A stretch of 64,000 nt of DNA from Acidobacteriota bacterium (GCA_017994815.1 JAGOJY010000003.1:1-64000); one strand, 5' to 3'; counted from the stretch's first letter, positions 7,711-16,140 are shown. The notes: generated by a model from the letters alone, not told the origin. Made by a program: numbers and translations.

Positions 7711-9491
7711 CACAGGTCCCCGATCGCCGCGACCAGCCGCGTCCACAGCTCGCCGCCCCCGAGGCCGTTGGTCAAGATGACCAGCCCCGAGCCGCGCTCC
7801 GGCGAGAACTGGCTGAAGCAGCGGAAGCCGGTGCGGTTGGCCCCGCTGTGGTGGTAGATGTCGCCGGCCTTCGTCGCGTTGATCGACCAGCCGAGCCCCC
7901 ACCGGACCGCGCTCGCCTGCGCGGCCCCGGGCCGCTCGATCGGGTCGCGGGCATCGACCGCGACCTGCCGGCGCAGCATCTCGCGTGCCGATCGCCGCGA
8001 GAGCACCTTCGAGCGCGCGTGCTCCGCCTGCATTACCTCCGCGAGGAGGCGCGCGTACTCGTCGGCGGTCGTGTACAGCGTGTACGCGGCGTTGGCGTGC
8101 GTGTACTTCGACTTTTCGAGGAACGTGCCGTCGTCGGCGTGCCCGCTGGCCTCGAACGCGTCGACCGCGGGGCTCCAGGAGTAGCTGGTGTGCTGGAGCC
8201 CGAGCGGCGCGAACAGGGCCTCGCGCGCGAGCAGCTCCAGCGGTTTCCCCGTGATGTGCTCGACGACGCGCTGCAGGTAGAAGATCGCCTCGCCGGAGTA
8301 GCCGAAGCGCGCACCGGGCTCGAACAGCTGCGGCAGCGGCCCCTCGCGCTCCTCGCCCCCCGGGCGCCAGTTCGGCAGCCCGGACACGTGCGAGAGCACG
8401 TGGCGCGCGGTGAGGCGCCGCCGCTCCGGCAGGTCGGGGACGAGCGGTTCGGCCGCGTAAGCCGCGAGCGGTCGGTCGAGGTCGAGCGCGCCGGCCGCGA
8501 CGAGTTGCATCGCCAGCACCGCGAAGATCGGCTTGCTCATCGACGCGGCCTCGAACAGCGTGTCGCGCGTGACCGGCGCCTTGGTCCGGGCATCGCTCAC
8601 GCCGAACGGCTTGGACCACGCGACCGCGCCGTCGCGGATGACCGCGACCGAGGCGCCGGGCACGTGCAGTTCGTCCATCAGTGCGGGCACCAGCTGCTCG
8701 ATCTTCGCGATCACGCCCGCCGGGTCGGGCGGGACGGCCCGCGTCGTGGGCGCGATCCGCGCCAGCGCCGTGCGCGCGCTGCGCCGGACGTCCTCGCTGC
8801 GATCGTGCAGGGCCTCCGTCAAGGCCGGGATCGCCTGGGCCGAGGGCGGGCCGATCTCGCCCAGCGCGGCCGCGGCGCAGGCGCGGACGTTGTCGCTGCC
8901 GTCGGCCAGCGCGCCCGCGAGCGCGGGGACGGCGTCCCGCGCCGCCGCGCCGAGCCGGCCGAGCGCGATCGCCGACGACCAGCGCACGTTCTCGTCGGCA
9001 TGGCCGAGCGCGCGGGTCACCGCCGGCACGGCATCGGCGCCGATGCGCCCGAGCGCGACCGCGGCCGCGCCGCCGAGGTACGGATCGGGGTCGGCGAAAG
9101 CGGCGACCAGCGGGTCGACCGCGGCGCGCGCCGCCGGACCGATGTGGCCGAGCGCTTCCGCCGCCGCCTCGCGCACCTCCGGTTCCGGGTCGGCGAGCGC
9201 ATTGACCAGCGCGGGGACCGCCGCGGCGGCCGGCTCCCCGATCCGGCCCAGGGCGCCCGCGGCGCCGGCGCGCACGCGGACCGGTGCGGCGGCGAGCGCC
9301 TGCGCGAGGCCGGGCACGGCGGCGCCGCCCAGCTCGCCGAGCGCGCGCACGGCTTCCCAGCGCTGCGCGTCGTCCCCCGTGTCGAGTCGCGCGATCAACT
9401 CCTCCGGCGTGCCGGGAGCCGGCGCGCTGCCGGCGCTCGCGCACGGCACGGCGCCCACGAGCAGCAGGAGGATGAGTGCTTGCGCCCGCAT
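7710..9491 (-). CDS. HEAT-repeat and beta-lactamase-type serine hydrolase fusion, secreted
   Basis: A 593-residue exported protein. After a signal peptide (residues 1-20; a Cys at 17 might instead be lipidated, but the lipobox is poor) come about seven HEAT-like repeats (residues 35-250, recurring A-L-G-x-I/L-G-x-x-A) and then a class C beta-lactamase/penicillin-binding-protein domain (about 265-593). The hydrolase has the nucleophile motif SMSK (Ser317, Lys320), YSG at 398-400 in place of YxN, and HHSGANRTG as the third box. Such domains are D-amino-acid or ester hydrolases; substrate unknown. The gene is coupled by TGATG junctions to a PLP enzyme upstream and an M28 peptidase downstream. 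ATG at 9491 was chosen because the signal peptide starts there. Confidence 0.86.
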   Translation of the reverse strand: MRAQALILLLLVGAVPCASAGSAPAPGTPEELIARLDTGDDAQRWEAVRALGELGGAAVPGLAQALAAAPVRVRAGAAGALGRIGEPAAAAVPALVNALADPEPEVREAAAEALGHIGPAARAAVDPLVAAFADPDPYLGGAAAVALGRIGADAVPAVTRALGHADENVRWSSAIALGRLGAAARDAVPALAGALADGSDNVRACAAAALGEIGPPSAQAIPALTEALHDRSEDVRRSARTALARIAPTTRAVPPDPAGVIAKIEQLVPALMDELHVPGASVAVIRDGAVAWSKPFGVSDARTKAPVTRDTLFEAASMSKPIFAVLAMQLVAAGALDLDRPLAAYAAEPLVPDLPERRRLTARHVLSHVSGLPNWRPGGEEREGPLPQLFEPGARFGYSGEAIFYLQRVVEHITGKPLELLAREALFAPLGLQHTSYSWSPAVDAFEASGHADDGTFLEKSKYTHANAAYTLYTTADEYARLLAEVMQAEHARSKVLSRRSAREMLRRQVAVDARDPIERPGAAQASAVRWGLGWSINATKAGDIYHHSGANRTGFRCFSQFSPERGSGLVILTNGLGGGELWTRLVAAIGDL

Positions 9492-10510
9492 CACCGCACC
9501 TTCGTGCAGATCGCCTGCGATGCGAAAAGGCTCTCGTCGGAGAACGCGATCGGCGCACCCCCGGTGTGCAGGAACACGGTCGGGATCGCCGCGTCGAGCA
9601 CGCCGCGGCGGGCAAGATCGAACAGGCCGCTCATCGCCTTGCCGGTGTAGCACGGGTCGAGCAGCAGCCCCTCGAGCCGGGCGGCGGCGTGGATCGCCTC
9701 CAGGCCGGCCGGCGTCGGCACGCCGTATTCGCCGGCGTAAGCGTCGTGGGCCTCGACGTCACCCGCGCCGACCGCGAGATCCGCGCCGAGGATCTCCGCG
9801 CACTCGCGCGCGATCTCGACCGTGCGGGCCGCGATCGCGCCGGAAGCGCGGGAGGCGCTGACGCCGACGACCCGGGCCCGCGGCAGGAACAGCCGCGCCC
9901 CGACGATCAACCCGGCCAGCGTTCCGCACGAACCGACCGCCGTGACGATCTGCACCGGTCCCTCGCCGAGCTGCGCCGCCAGCTCGCGCGTGGCCCGCAC
10001 GTAGCCCAGCGCCCCCAGCCCGGTGCTGCCGCCGATCGGCAGCGCCAGCGGCCTGCGGCCCGCGCGGCGCAGCTCGAGCACCCACTCGTCCATCGCCGCG
10101 GCGAGCGCGTCGTTCGCGTCGTCGTCCACGAGGTAGCGGATCTCGGCGCCGTAGAGGACGTCGAGCAGCAGGTTGCCGGTGAAGCGCTCGAAATCGGGCC
10201 CGCCCAGCACCAGCTTCACGTCCACCCCGAGCCGCCGCGCCGCCGCGGCCGTCATCGCGGCGTGGTTCGATTGGGTGCCGCCGATCGTCACGATGACGTC
10301 GCACCCGCCGCGCGCGAGCGTCGCCAACTCGTACTCGAGCTTGCGCGCCTTGTTGCCGCCGAGCGCCAGCCCCGTCGTGTCGTCGCGCTTGACCAGGAGC
10401 CGCGCGAGCCCGGCGTGGGCCGCCAGCCGGGGCGCCTCGTCGAGTGGCGTGGGCAGGTTCGCCAGCCGCACCCTCTCGATCGCCTCGAGCCGCTTCGCGA
10501 AATCGGGCAT
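9491..10510 (-). CDS. PLP-dependent D-cysteine desulfhydrase / ACC deaminase family enzyme
   Basis: A 339-residue fold-type II PLP enzyme. The PLP lysine is in GLALGGNKARKLEY (Lys near residue 54), followed by IGGTQSNHAAMTAAAARRLG (phosphate and substrate contacts) and TAVGSCGTLAGL, and near the C-terminus by the VFLHTGGAP phosphate loop. This set and the length match the D-cysteine desulfhydrase/1-aminocyclopropane-1-carboxylate deaminase family; D-cysteine to pyruvate, ammonia and sulfide is the commoner activity. It is cytoplasmic (no signal). Its stop overlaps the start of the secreted HEAT/serine-hydrolase gene, making it first of a three-gene coupled set. ACC deaminase cannot be excluded from sequence inspection. 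Confidence 0.85.
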   Translation of the reverse strand: MPDFAKRLEAIERVRLANLPTPLDEAPRLAAHAGLARLLVKRDDTTGLALGGNKARKLEYELATLARGGCDVIVTIGGTQSNHAAMTAAAARRLGVDVKLVLGGPDFERFTGNLLLDVLYGAEIRYLVDDDANDALAAAMDEWVLELRRAGRRPLALPIGGSTGLGALGYVRATRELAAQLGEGPVQIVTAVGSCGTLAGLIVGARLFLPRARVVGVSASRASGAIAARTVEIARECAEILGADLAVGAGDVEAHDAYAGEYGVPTPAGLEAIHAAARLEGLLLDPCYTGKAMSGLFDLARRGVLDAAIPTVFLHTGGAPIAFSDESLFASQAICTKVR

Positions 10511-10584
10511 CCCGAGCCTCCGCGCGCAGCGTACCAGATCTGCGCACAGCCACCTTGTTCGTGCCCCGGGCGATCTCGCGTGAC

Positions 10585-10603
10585 GGGCCGCCTGCGGCGG
10601 CCC
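10585..10603 (-). repeat. Intergenic GC hairpin, copy B of a repeated 16-mer
   Basis: A perfect eight-base-pair stem (gggccgcc / ggcggccc) around TGC, 22 bases beyond the nrfA stop on the minus strand. It contains the same 16-mer as copy A at 2899. There is no T tract. It may stop or stabilise the nrfHA transcript, or be a dispersed repeat. The rest of 10511-10625 shows nothing else recognisable. Confidence 0.5.
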
Positions 10604-10625
10604 CTACTCGGATCGGTGTTCCGCC

Positions 10626-12056
10626 TTAGGGCAGCTCGGGCCGGGCATCGCTGACGCTGGCGCTCGCGTAGAGCTGCGGCTGGTACGCGGGATCGCGCAC
10701 CGCGATCTGGCCCTGGCGGGCGAGGTTCATCGCCTCCGCGAGGATGCGCTGGGCCTCGCGCGGAGCGTGAAAGCCCATCGAGTTCTCGGCCTCGACGAAA
10801 TCGATGCGGAACTGCGCGGCGCGCTGCATGCCGCGGGCAGTCGCGAGGTCGGCGTCCGTGCGGCCCTGCGCCCGCGCCGCCTGGATGTCGTGGATCAGCG
10901 CCACCAGCGCGTCCACCGCGATGTTGCGCAGGCGGAACGTGTACTCCTGCGCCCCGACGGCGCGCGCCTTGAGTTCTTCCTCCGGGACGTTGTGGCACGG
11001 CTGGCAGGCGCGCTGGATGTTCAACAGCGGGCTGCGCACGTGGTGATCGCTGATCTTGAACGCGCCGACCCTCTTGAACGGCATGTGGCAGTCGGCGCAC
11101 GCGACGCCGGCCCGCGCGTGGATGCCCTGGTTCCACATCTCGAACTCGGGGTGCTGGGCCTTCAGCACGTCGGCGCCGGTCAGCTCGTGCGTCCAGTCCT
11201 TGAAGCCGACCTCGTCGTAGTAGGCCAGCATGTCGTCGACCCGGAGCCCCTTAAACCACGGGTACGTCAGTCGCTTTTCCTGACCCTTGAAGTAGTACTC
11301 GACGTGGCACTGCCCGCACACGAAGGCGCGCATCTCCTGCCGCGACGCCATCTTGTTCACGTCGTACCCCTCGACGCCCTGGCTGGCCTTCAGCGCGCGG
11401 ATCCCCTCGATGAAGCCCGGCCGCGTCACGCGCAGCTGCATGCTCCGCGGGTCGTGGCAGTCGATGCAGGCGACGGGATGCTCGACGTACTTGCGGGCCT
11501 CGGGGTAGGGCATCTGGTTCATCATCTCGAAGCCGCGGATCAGGTCGCCGCCGCCGAGCTTCTTGTACGGGACGTAGACCGACGCGTGGCAGTGCAGGCA
11601 GGTGCCCGGCTGCTTGGCCACGACCTGCCGCTCGGTGAACTCCTGGTCCAGCAGCATGTAGGCGTGGCCGCGCTCCTCGCGGAAATCGGTCGCGAAGGCG
11701 TAGCCGGCCCACATCGTCTTGAGCCGCGGATCCTCCTCAAGTCGCGACTGGGCCACGATCGAGCGCGGGTCGGCCGCGGTCGGCGTGCGCGGCACGGCCT
11801 CGCTTCCGCCGTAGCGCGTGCGCTGTTGGTCCACGGTCCGCCGGTAGTCGTCGTGCTGGAGCGGGAAGTTCTTGCCCCACGTGGCCGGGTCGACCGTCTC
11901 GTCCGTGACCTCGACCACCCGGAAGAACGGGTTCTTCGCCTCCTGCTTGCGCTCGGCGATGTTCATCAGGAGGGCCGTCACGGCCGCGGTGACGATCGCG
12001 CTCGCCACCAGGAGCCCCAGCAGCAGGCCCCACCGCATCTTCGTCTCGTTGGCCAT
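10626..12056 (-). CDS. nrfA: Pentahaem cytochrome c nitrite reductase, ammonia-forming
   Basis: A 476-residue periplasmic enzyme that reduces nitrite to ammonium with six electrons from NrfH. It has an N-terminal membrane or signal helix (residues 8-31) and five haem-binding motifs starting at Cys153, 197, 247, 320 and 351. Active-site and calcium-site blocks of NrfA are present: GQCHVEYYF, RLTYPWFKG, FKDWTHELTGADVLKAQHPE (Lys299, Gln301) and NQGIHARAGVACADCHMP. Unusually the first motif is CLHCH rather than the classical CxxCK, so haem 1 probably has His instead of Lys ligation; such CxxCH variants are known from some NrfA lineages, for example Campylobacter. It follows nrfH by 34 bases. Identity is secure. 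Confidence 0.95.
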   Translation of the reverse strand: MANETKMRWGLLLGLLVASAIVTAAVTALLMNIAERKQEAKNPFFRVVEVTDETVDPATWGKNFPLQHDDYRRTVDQQRTRYGGSEAVPRTPTAADPRSIVAQSRLEEDPRLKTMWAGYAFATDFREERGHAYMLLDQEFTERQVVAKQPGTCLHCHASVYVPYKKLGGGDLIRGFEMMNQMPYPEARKYVEHPVACIDCHDPRSMQLRVTRPGFIEGIRALKASQGVEGYDVNKMASRQEMRAFVCGQCHVEYYFKGQEKRLTYPWFKGLRVDDMLAYYDEVGFKDWTHELTGADVLKAQHPEFEMWNQGIHARAGVACADCHMPFKRVGAFKISDHHVRSPLLNIQRACQPCHNVPEEELKARAVGAQEYTFRLRNIAVDALVALIHDIQAARAQGRTDADLATARGMQRAAQFRIDFVEAENSMGFHAPREAQRILAEAMNLARQGQIAVRDPAYQPQLYASASVSDARPELP

Positions 12057-12090
12057 CGTTCTCCCTCGCGCTCGCGCGGGCCCCGCGGCG

Positions 12091-12555
12091 TCACTGCGGG
12101 TGCCCGACCTCCTCGTGGCAGCGGATGCACGACAGCGCCTGCGGCCCCGCGTGCGGGCCGACCATCGCCGCCACCATGTCCGCGTGGCAGTCGCGGCAGC
12201 GCTCCTCGGTGACTTCGTGGTTGCGCTGTTTGATCCGCAGCGGCTCCGGGAACTCCCCGGTCGTGAACGCGAACGAGTGCCAGAACCCGTTCAGCGCCTT
12301 GGTCGTGTACTTGCCGACGAGATCGTGCGGCGTGTGGCAGTCGTTGCACGCCGCAACGCCGTGGTGCGGCGACTTGATCCAGCCGGCGAAGTGGTCCTCC
12401 ATGACGTGGCAGTTGGCGCACGCCTGCGGGTCGTTCGTCAGGTACGAATACCCCTTGGCGTAGACGAAGGTGTACACGCCGAGACCGAACGCGGCGCCGA
12501 ACAGCACACCGGACAAGACGCCTGCGGTGAGGCCGAGCAGGTGCTTGGGCAGCAT
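12091..12555 (-). CDS. nrfH: Tetrahaem membrane cytochrome c, quinol oxidase partner of NrfA
   Basis: A 154-residue NapC/NirT-family cytochrome. An N-terminal membrane anchor (residues 7-33) is followed by four CxxCH motifs at Cys46, 70, 120 and 143. The first is CANCHVM, the CxxCHxM arrangement in which NrfH ligates haem 1 through the nearby Met. It transfers electrons from menaquinol to NrfA at the periplasmic face. Gene order nrfH-nrfA on the minus strand and 34-base spacing match the classical nrfHA operon, so a menaquinone-based ammonification pathway is expected. The operon is divergent from the GH43 gene with 107 bases between them. Confidence 0.95.
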   Translation of the reverse strand: MLPKHLLGLTAGVLSGVLFGAAFGLGVYTFVYAKGYSYLTNDPQACANCHVMEDHFAGWIKSPHHGVAACNDCHTPHDLVGKYTTKALNGFWHSFAFTTGEFPEPLRIKQRNHEVTEERCRDCHADMVAAMVGPHAGPQALSCIRCHEEVGHPQ

Positions 12556-12662
12556 GGTCTGCGTGACGCTCCGCCGGGCGCCCGCCCGGGCCGGCCGGCG
12601 CGCTGGAGCCGGGATTATCGGCGACGCTGCGCGCGGGGGGAACCCCGCGTACCTTCAACGCC

Positions 12663-14903
12663 GTGGGCGAGAACTTACATCGCGCGTTGGCGCTGTTCGC
12701 TGCACTCTGCGGCGGGATCGGCGCCGCGCGCGCGCAGGGCGTGTACTCGAACCCGCTGCCGGTGGTGCTGCAGGACGCATCCGCCGGCGAGAACTGCGCC
12801 GACCCGACGGTCATTCGCGGCCAGGCGCCGGGCGACACCGACTGGTACATGTTCTGCACGCAGGACCGGCTGAGCGATGCCGACGCGATCTCGCACCTGC
12901 TCCCGATTTTCCGCTCGCACGACCTGGTGCACTGGACGCACGTCGGCGACGTCTTCGCGAGCCGCCCCGCCTGGACGGAAGGCGGTTACCTGTGGGCGCC
13001 GGACGCCGCGTACTTCAACGGCCAGTACTACCTCTACTACGCCGGCACCGACACCCGGGCGGAGTACGGCGGCGAGCCCGGCTGCGGCGACGACAGCGCG
13101 ATCGGCGTCGCCACCGCGCCGTCGCCGGCCGGGCCGTGGACCGATCTCGGCCGCCCGGTCGTCGCGCCGCGCCGCCGCGACAGCGGCTGCGCGTTCCACG
13201 GGACGATCGACCCCGAGGTGATCACGGCTCCCGGCGGGCAGCGCTACATCTACTACGGTTCGTTCGGCGGCGGGATCGAGGTGCGCCCGCTCTCGCCCGA
13301 CGGTTTCTTCTCGGGCGCGAGCCACGCCACCAAGGTCGCGATCGGCGATCACTTCGAGGCGGCGCTGATCATCCGGCGCGAGGGCTGGTACTACCTGCTG
13401 CTGTCGGCGGCCGGGTGCTGCAGCGGGCCGCTCTCGGGCTACATCGTGCTCGCCGGGCGCTCCGCGTCGCCCACCGGCCCGTTCGTGGACCGCGCGGGCG
13501 TGCCGCTGGACCAGTCGCAGGCGGGCGGGACGCCCGTGCTGTCGATGAACGGCAACCGCTGGATCGGTCCGGGGCACGCGACACACGTCGTGGACTTCGC
13601 CGGGCAGGACTGGCTCCTGTACCACGCGATCGACGCGGACCAGCCGTACTTCGCCGGATCCGTGGGCTACACCAAGCGCCATCCGATGCTCGATCCGCTG
13701 GACTGGATCGACGGCTGGCCGCAGGTGCGGGGCGGCTGGGGCGCGAGCGACAGCACGTGGCCCGCGCCCGCGGCGCAGCCGGGCGACACGCTGCGGCACA
13801 CGCCCTGCCCGCGCCCGCCCGACGAGCCGGGCGCGCCGCTCGATGCGTACTCGGACGAGTTCGCCGGCAGCGTGCTCGACCCGCGCTGGAGCTGGGTCCG
13901 CCCGCCGCCCCCGGAGCGCTGGTCGCTCGGCGAGGGCAGCCTGCGCCTCGACACCTACGGCGAGTTGCACGGCAGCTCCGACAGCGCCTCGGTCCTGCTC
14001 GAGGACGCGCCGCCCGGCGAGTGGCTCGTCGAAACGAGGATGTACCTCGACGTGCCCGCCGATGGCTGCTGCCACGACTACGCGCAGGCCGGGCTCGTGA
14101 TCTACCGCGACGACGACAACTACATCAAGCTCGTGCACGCCTCGATCGGCGAGTCGCGGCAGACCGAGTTCGGCAAGGAGATCGACCCCGTGCCCGCGGG
14201 CTACCCGTTCTTCGGCGGGTCCCGCGCCGGGCCGCCGGGACCCTGGACGTGGCTGCGCGTCGTTCGCCGCGCGACCGCGGGGGGCGCCGCGCGCTACACC
14301 GCGCACTCCAGTCTCGACGGCGCGACCTGGACCCGGGGCGCGACGTGGGTCCACGCGCTCGGGCCCGGCGAGAGAATCGGCCTGCTCGCGCAGAACCAGG
14401 CCGGCTGGAGCGCTTGGTTCGATTACGTGCGGGTCAGCCTGCTCGCCGCGGACGGCGATCCCGACGCGGCCGACGTCGACGCGGTGGACAGCGACGGTGA
14501 CGGCCTCGCCGACGCCTGCACGCCCGACGACGACGCCGACGGGCTGCCGGACGTCCTGGACTGCGCGCGCCGCGACGCCGCGGGCGGGACGCCGGGAGAG
14601 GTCGGCCCGCTGCGGATCTCGGGCGGCGAGTCGACGCTTCTGGACTGGGACCGGCCCCCGTTCGCCGACCGCTTCGACGTGGTCCGCAGTTCGCTGGCGG
14701 CGCTCGGCGCGGGGGCGTACGGGCCCTGCCTCGCCGACCAGTTCGAGGCGACGTCGTTCGAGGACGCGGACATCCCGGCGGCGGGCGCCGGCTTCGGCTA
14801 CCTCGTCCGCGGGGTCAACCTCGCCTGCGCGCTGCCCGGGACCTGGGGCGCCGACTCGACCGGCGCGCCCCGCGTGAACCACGACCCCGCAACCTGCCCG
14901 TGA
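12663..14903 (+). CDS. Secreted GH43-type glycoside hydrolase with C-terminal Ca-binding repeats
   Basis: A 746-residue exported protein starting at GTG 12663. A signal peptide (RALALFAALCGGIGAARAQG) precedes a five-bladed-propeller family 43 domain (about residues 27-350) with the expected three acids: Asp47 in NCADPTVI (base), Asp in HGTIDPEVI, and Glu in GDHFEAALII (acid). APDAAYFNGQYYLYY is the typical family block. A second domain (about 395-595) looks like a DUF1349/concanavalin-type sugar-binding beta-sandwich (SDEFAGSVLDPRWSW at its start). Next comes an acidic Ca-binding stretch of thrombospondin type 3 style (DSDGDGLADACTPDDDADGL), then a short fibronectin-like tail. Substrate is probably an arabinan or xylan-type polysaccharide; that is a family inference. 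Confidence 0.86.
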   Translation: MGENLHRALALFAALCGGIGAARAQGVYSNPLPVVLQDASAGENCADPTVIRGQAPGDTDWYMFCTQDRLSDADAISHLLPIFRSHDLVHWTHVGDVFASRPAWTEGGYLWAPDAAYFNGQYYLYYAGTDTRAEYGGEPGCGDDSAIGVATAPSPAGPWTDLGRPVVAPRRRDSGCAFHGTIDPEVITAPGGQRYIYYGSFGGGIEVRPLSPDGFFSGASHATKVAIGDHFEAALIIRREGWYYLLLSAAGCCSGPLSGYIVLAGRSASPTGPFVDRAGVPLDQSQAGGTPVLSMNGNRWIGPGHATHVVDFAGQDWLLYHAIDADQPYFAGSVGYTKRHPMLDPLDWIDGWPQVRGGWGASDSTWPAPAAQPGDTLRHTPCPRPPDEPGAPLDAYSDEFAGSVLDPRWSWVRPPPPERWSLGEGSLRLDTYGELHGSSDSASVLLEDAPPGEWLVETRMYLDVPADGCCHDYAQAGLVIYRDDDNYIKLVHASIGESRQTEFGKEIDPVPAGYPFFGGSRAGPPGPWTWLRVVRRATAGGAARYTAHSSLDGATWTRGATWVHALGPGERIGLLAQNQAGWSAWFDYVRVSLLAADGDPDAADVDAVDSDGDGLADACTPDDDADGLPDVLDCARRDAAGGTPGEVGPLRISGGESTLLDWDRPPFADRFDVVRSSLAALGAGAYGPCLADQFEATSFEDADIPAAGAGFGYLVRGVNLACALPGTWGADSTGAPRVNHDPATCP

Positions 14904-15115
14904 TCGAGCGTGAGCGGCGGCGCGCCGCCGCCGCAAGCGGCTCGCCCGCGCGGGGGCGGAACTCCGCGCGCTGCTTTCGCGCGAGAGCTGCAAGTGCGAC
15001 TGGGACCGGATCGTCGACCACGACTCGCGCTTTCCCGTTCTGATCCGCATCACGCGCGTCCCGCTCCCGAGACGGTCCGCGCCGCGCGCGAGCCGCGACG
15101 GGAGTGGGCCGCCCT
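14904..15115 (+). other. Intergenic stretch with a perfect 16-base palindrome
   Basis: No start codon opens a convincing gene here. A 16-base perfect palindrome (cggcggcgcgccgccg, 14915-14930) follows the GH43 stop at a distance expected of a transcript-end hairpin, but no T tract follows. One frame reads like protein after it, but it has an in-frame TGA at the front and no start, so it may be a gene remnant or an accident of composition. Confidence 0.35.
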
Positions 15116-15940
15116 ATGCTCCGCGCCATGATCCACGCCGCCGTTCGCGCTGTTCCGGGGACGCTGCTCTTCCACTCGTGGTCCGAGGCGCGCGAACTGT
15201 GGGATCGCCTCGTGCTGTGGCTCGCGGCCAGCGCGCTGGTCTTGATGCCCGACCACCTGCACGCCCTGCTCGCGGGCGAGCGCCAGCGTGCCGCGCTGTC
15301 GGCGGCGATCCGCGGCTACGCCGAGTGGCGCAACCACGCCCGCGGCGAGCACGGCCCGGTGTTCGTGCACGGAGCGCAGCCCACGCCGATCCGGGGCCGC
15401 GACCACCTGCCGCGGACCGTCCGCTACCTTCACCTGAACCCGTGCCGGAAGAGGCTCGTGGACGACCCGCTCGCGTGGCCGTTCTCGACGTACCGCGATG
15501 CGCTCGGGCTCGCGGTTCCGGCGGCGTGCCGCCCGGTGCGGGACCCGGCGGGCTTTCATGCGTACGTGTCGTCCGACCCGTGCGTGAACGTGGCCGGGAC
15601 GCCGTTGCCCGCGGTGGTGTCGGGCGACCGACGCTGCGATCCGCGTGAGGTCGTCGCGGCGGTCAGCGCGCTGACGCGCACGCCGCTCGGCGGCCTCCGC
15701 GATCGCGGCGCGCCGCGCGACCTTCTGCTGCGGGCGCTCTGCACGCTGACCGACGCCCGGGCGGGGGAGATCGCCGCGCTGGCCGGCGTCGACCCGCGCA
15801 CCGCGCGGCGCCACGCCGGCCGGACGGAGGCGACGATCGCTCTCGTCGCGCGCGTCGCCGGCGATCCGCGCTTCGCGGCCCTCGGCGACGGCGACCTGCG
15901 GCAGCTCCCCTCATGGGCGCGGTATCGCCACCTCCGGTGA
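15116..15940 (+). CDS. REP-associated tyrosine transposase (RAYT, Y1/HUH family)
   Basis: A 274-residue protein of the IS200/IS605-like Y1 transposase superfamily. The HUH metal motif is in LMPDHLHALLAGE, and the catalytic tyrosine is in the family block TVRYLHLNPCRKRLV, followed by DPLAWPFSTYRDALG, both hallmarks of RAYTs. The C-terminal third (TDARAGEIAALAGVDPRTAR) resembles a helix-turn-helix. RAYTs are usually single-copy domesticated transposases acting on short palindromic (REP) sequences. A block of palindromes and repeated TGTCCGC motifs follows directly at 15961-16140. Two in-frame starts exist (15116 and 15128); GGGAG upstream of 15116 favours the first. No terminal inverted repeats of a classical insertion sequence were seen. 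Confidence 0.88.
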   Translation: MLRAMIHAAVRAVPGTLLFHSWSEARELWDRLVLWLAASALVLMPDHLHALLAGERQRAALSAAIRGYAEWRNHARGEHGPVFVHGAQPTPIRGRDHLPRTVRYLHLNPCRKRLVDDPLAWPFSTYRDALGLAVPAACRPVRDPAGFHAYVSSDPCVNVAGTPLPAVVSGDRRCDPREVVAAVSALTRTPLGGLRDRGAPRDLLLRALCTLTDARAGEIAALAGVDPRTARRHAGRTEATIALVARVAGDPRFAALGDGDLRQLPSWARYRHLR

Positions 15941-15960
15941 GCCGACCCCCGCGTTCTGGA

Positions 15961-16140
15961 ACACGTCCGCGACGAATGTCCGCTTCCTCGAACACACCCC
16001 GCCCGTTTGTCCGCCCTGTCCGCTACATCCCGGCCGAATGTCCGCGGCCGGCGCGATTTCAGCCGCCGCGACCCGGTTTCCGGGTTCCCGCGAGCCCCCC
16101 GGGAGCCCGGACCGGACAAACAGGCGGGACTTGTTCCGCC
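15961..16140. repeat. Palindrome-rich block beside the RAYT gene
   Basis: The heptamer TGTCCGC occurs four times (15977, 16008, 16017, 16039); two of the copies are part of the longer CGAATGTCCGC (15973-15983 and 16035-16045). A 16-base arm at 15998-16013 (cccgcccgtttgtccg) is repeated inverted with one mismatch at 16113-16128. Smaller hairpins inside are cggccg...cggccg (16031-16050) and acccgg-ttt-ccgggt (16071-16085). The block fills the convergent gap between the RAYT and the glycosyltransferase and looks like the REP/BIME-type substrate of the neighbouring enzyme. It could also act as a bidirectional terminator. Confidence 0.6.

Noticed and set aside
14916..15115. A protein-like frame (AELRALLSRESCKCDWDRIV) between the GH43 and RAYT genes
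   Set aside because: It has an in-frame TGA at the start and no start codon or ribosome-binding site; possibly a remnant, not a gene.
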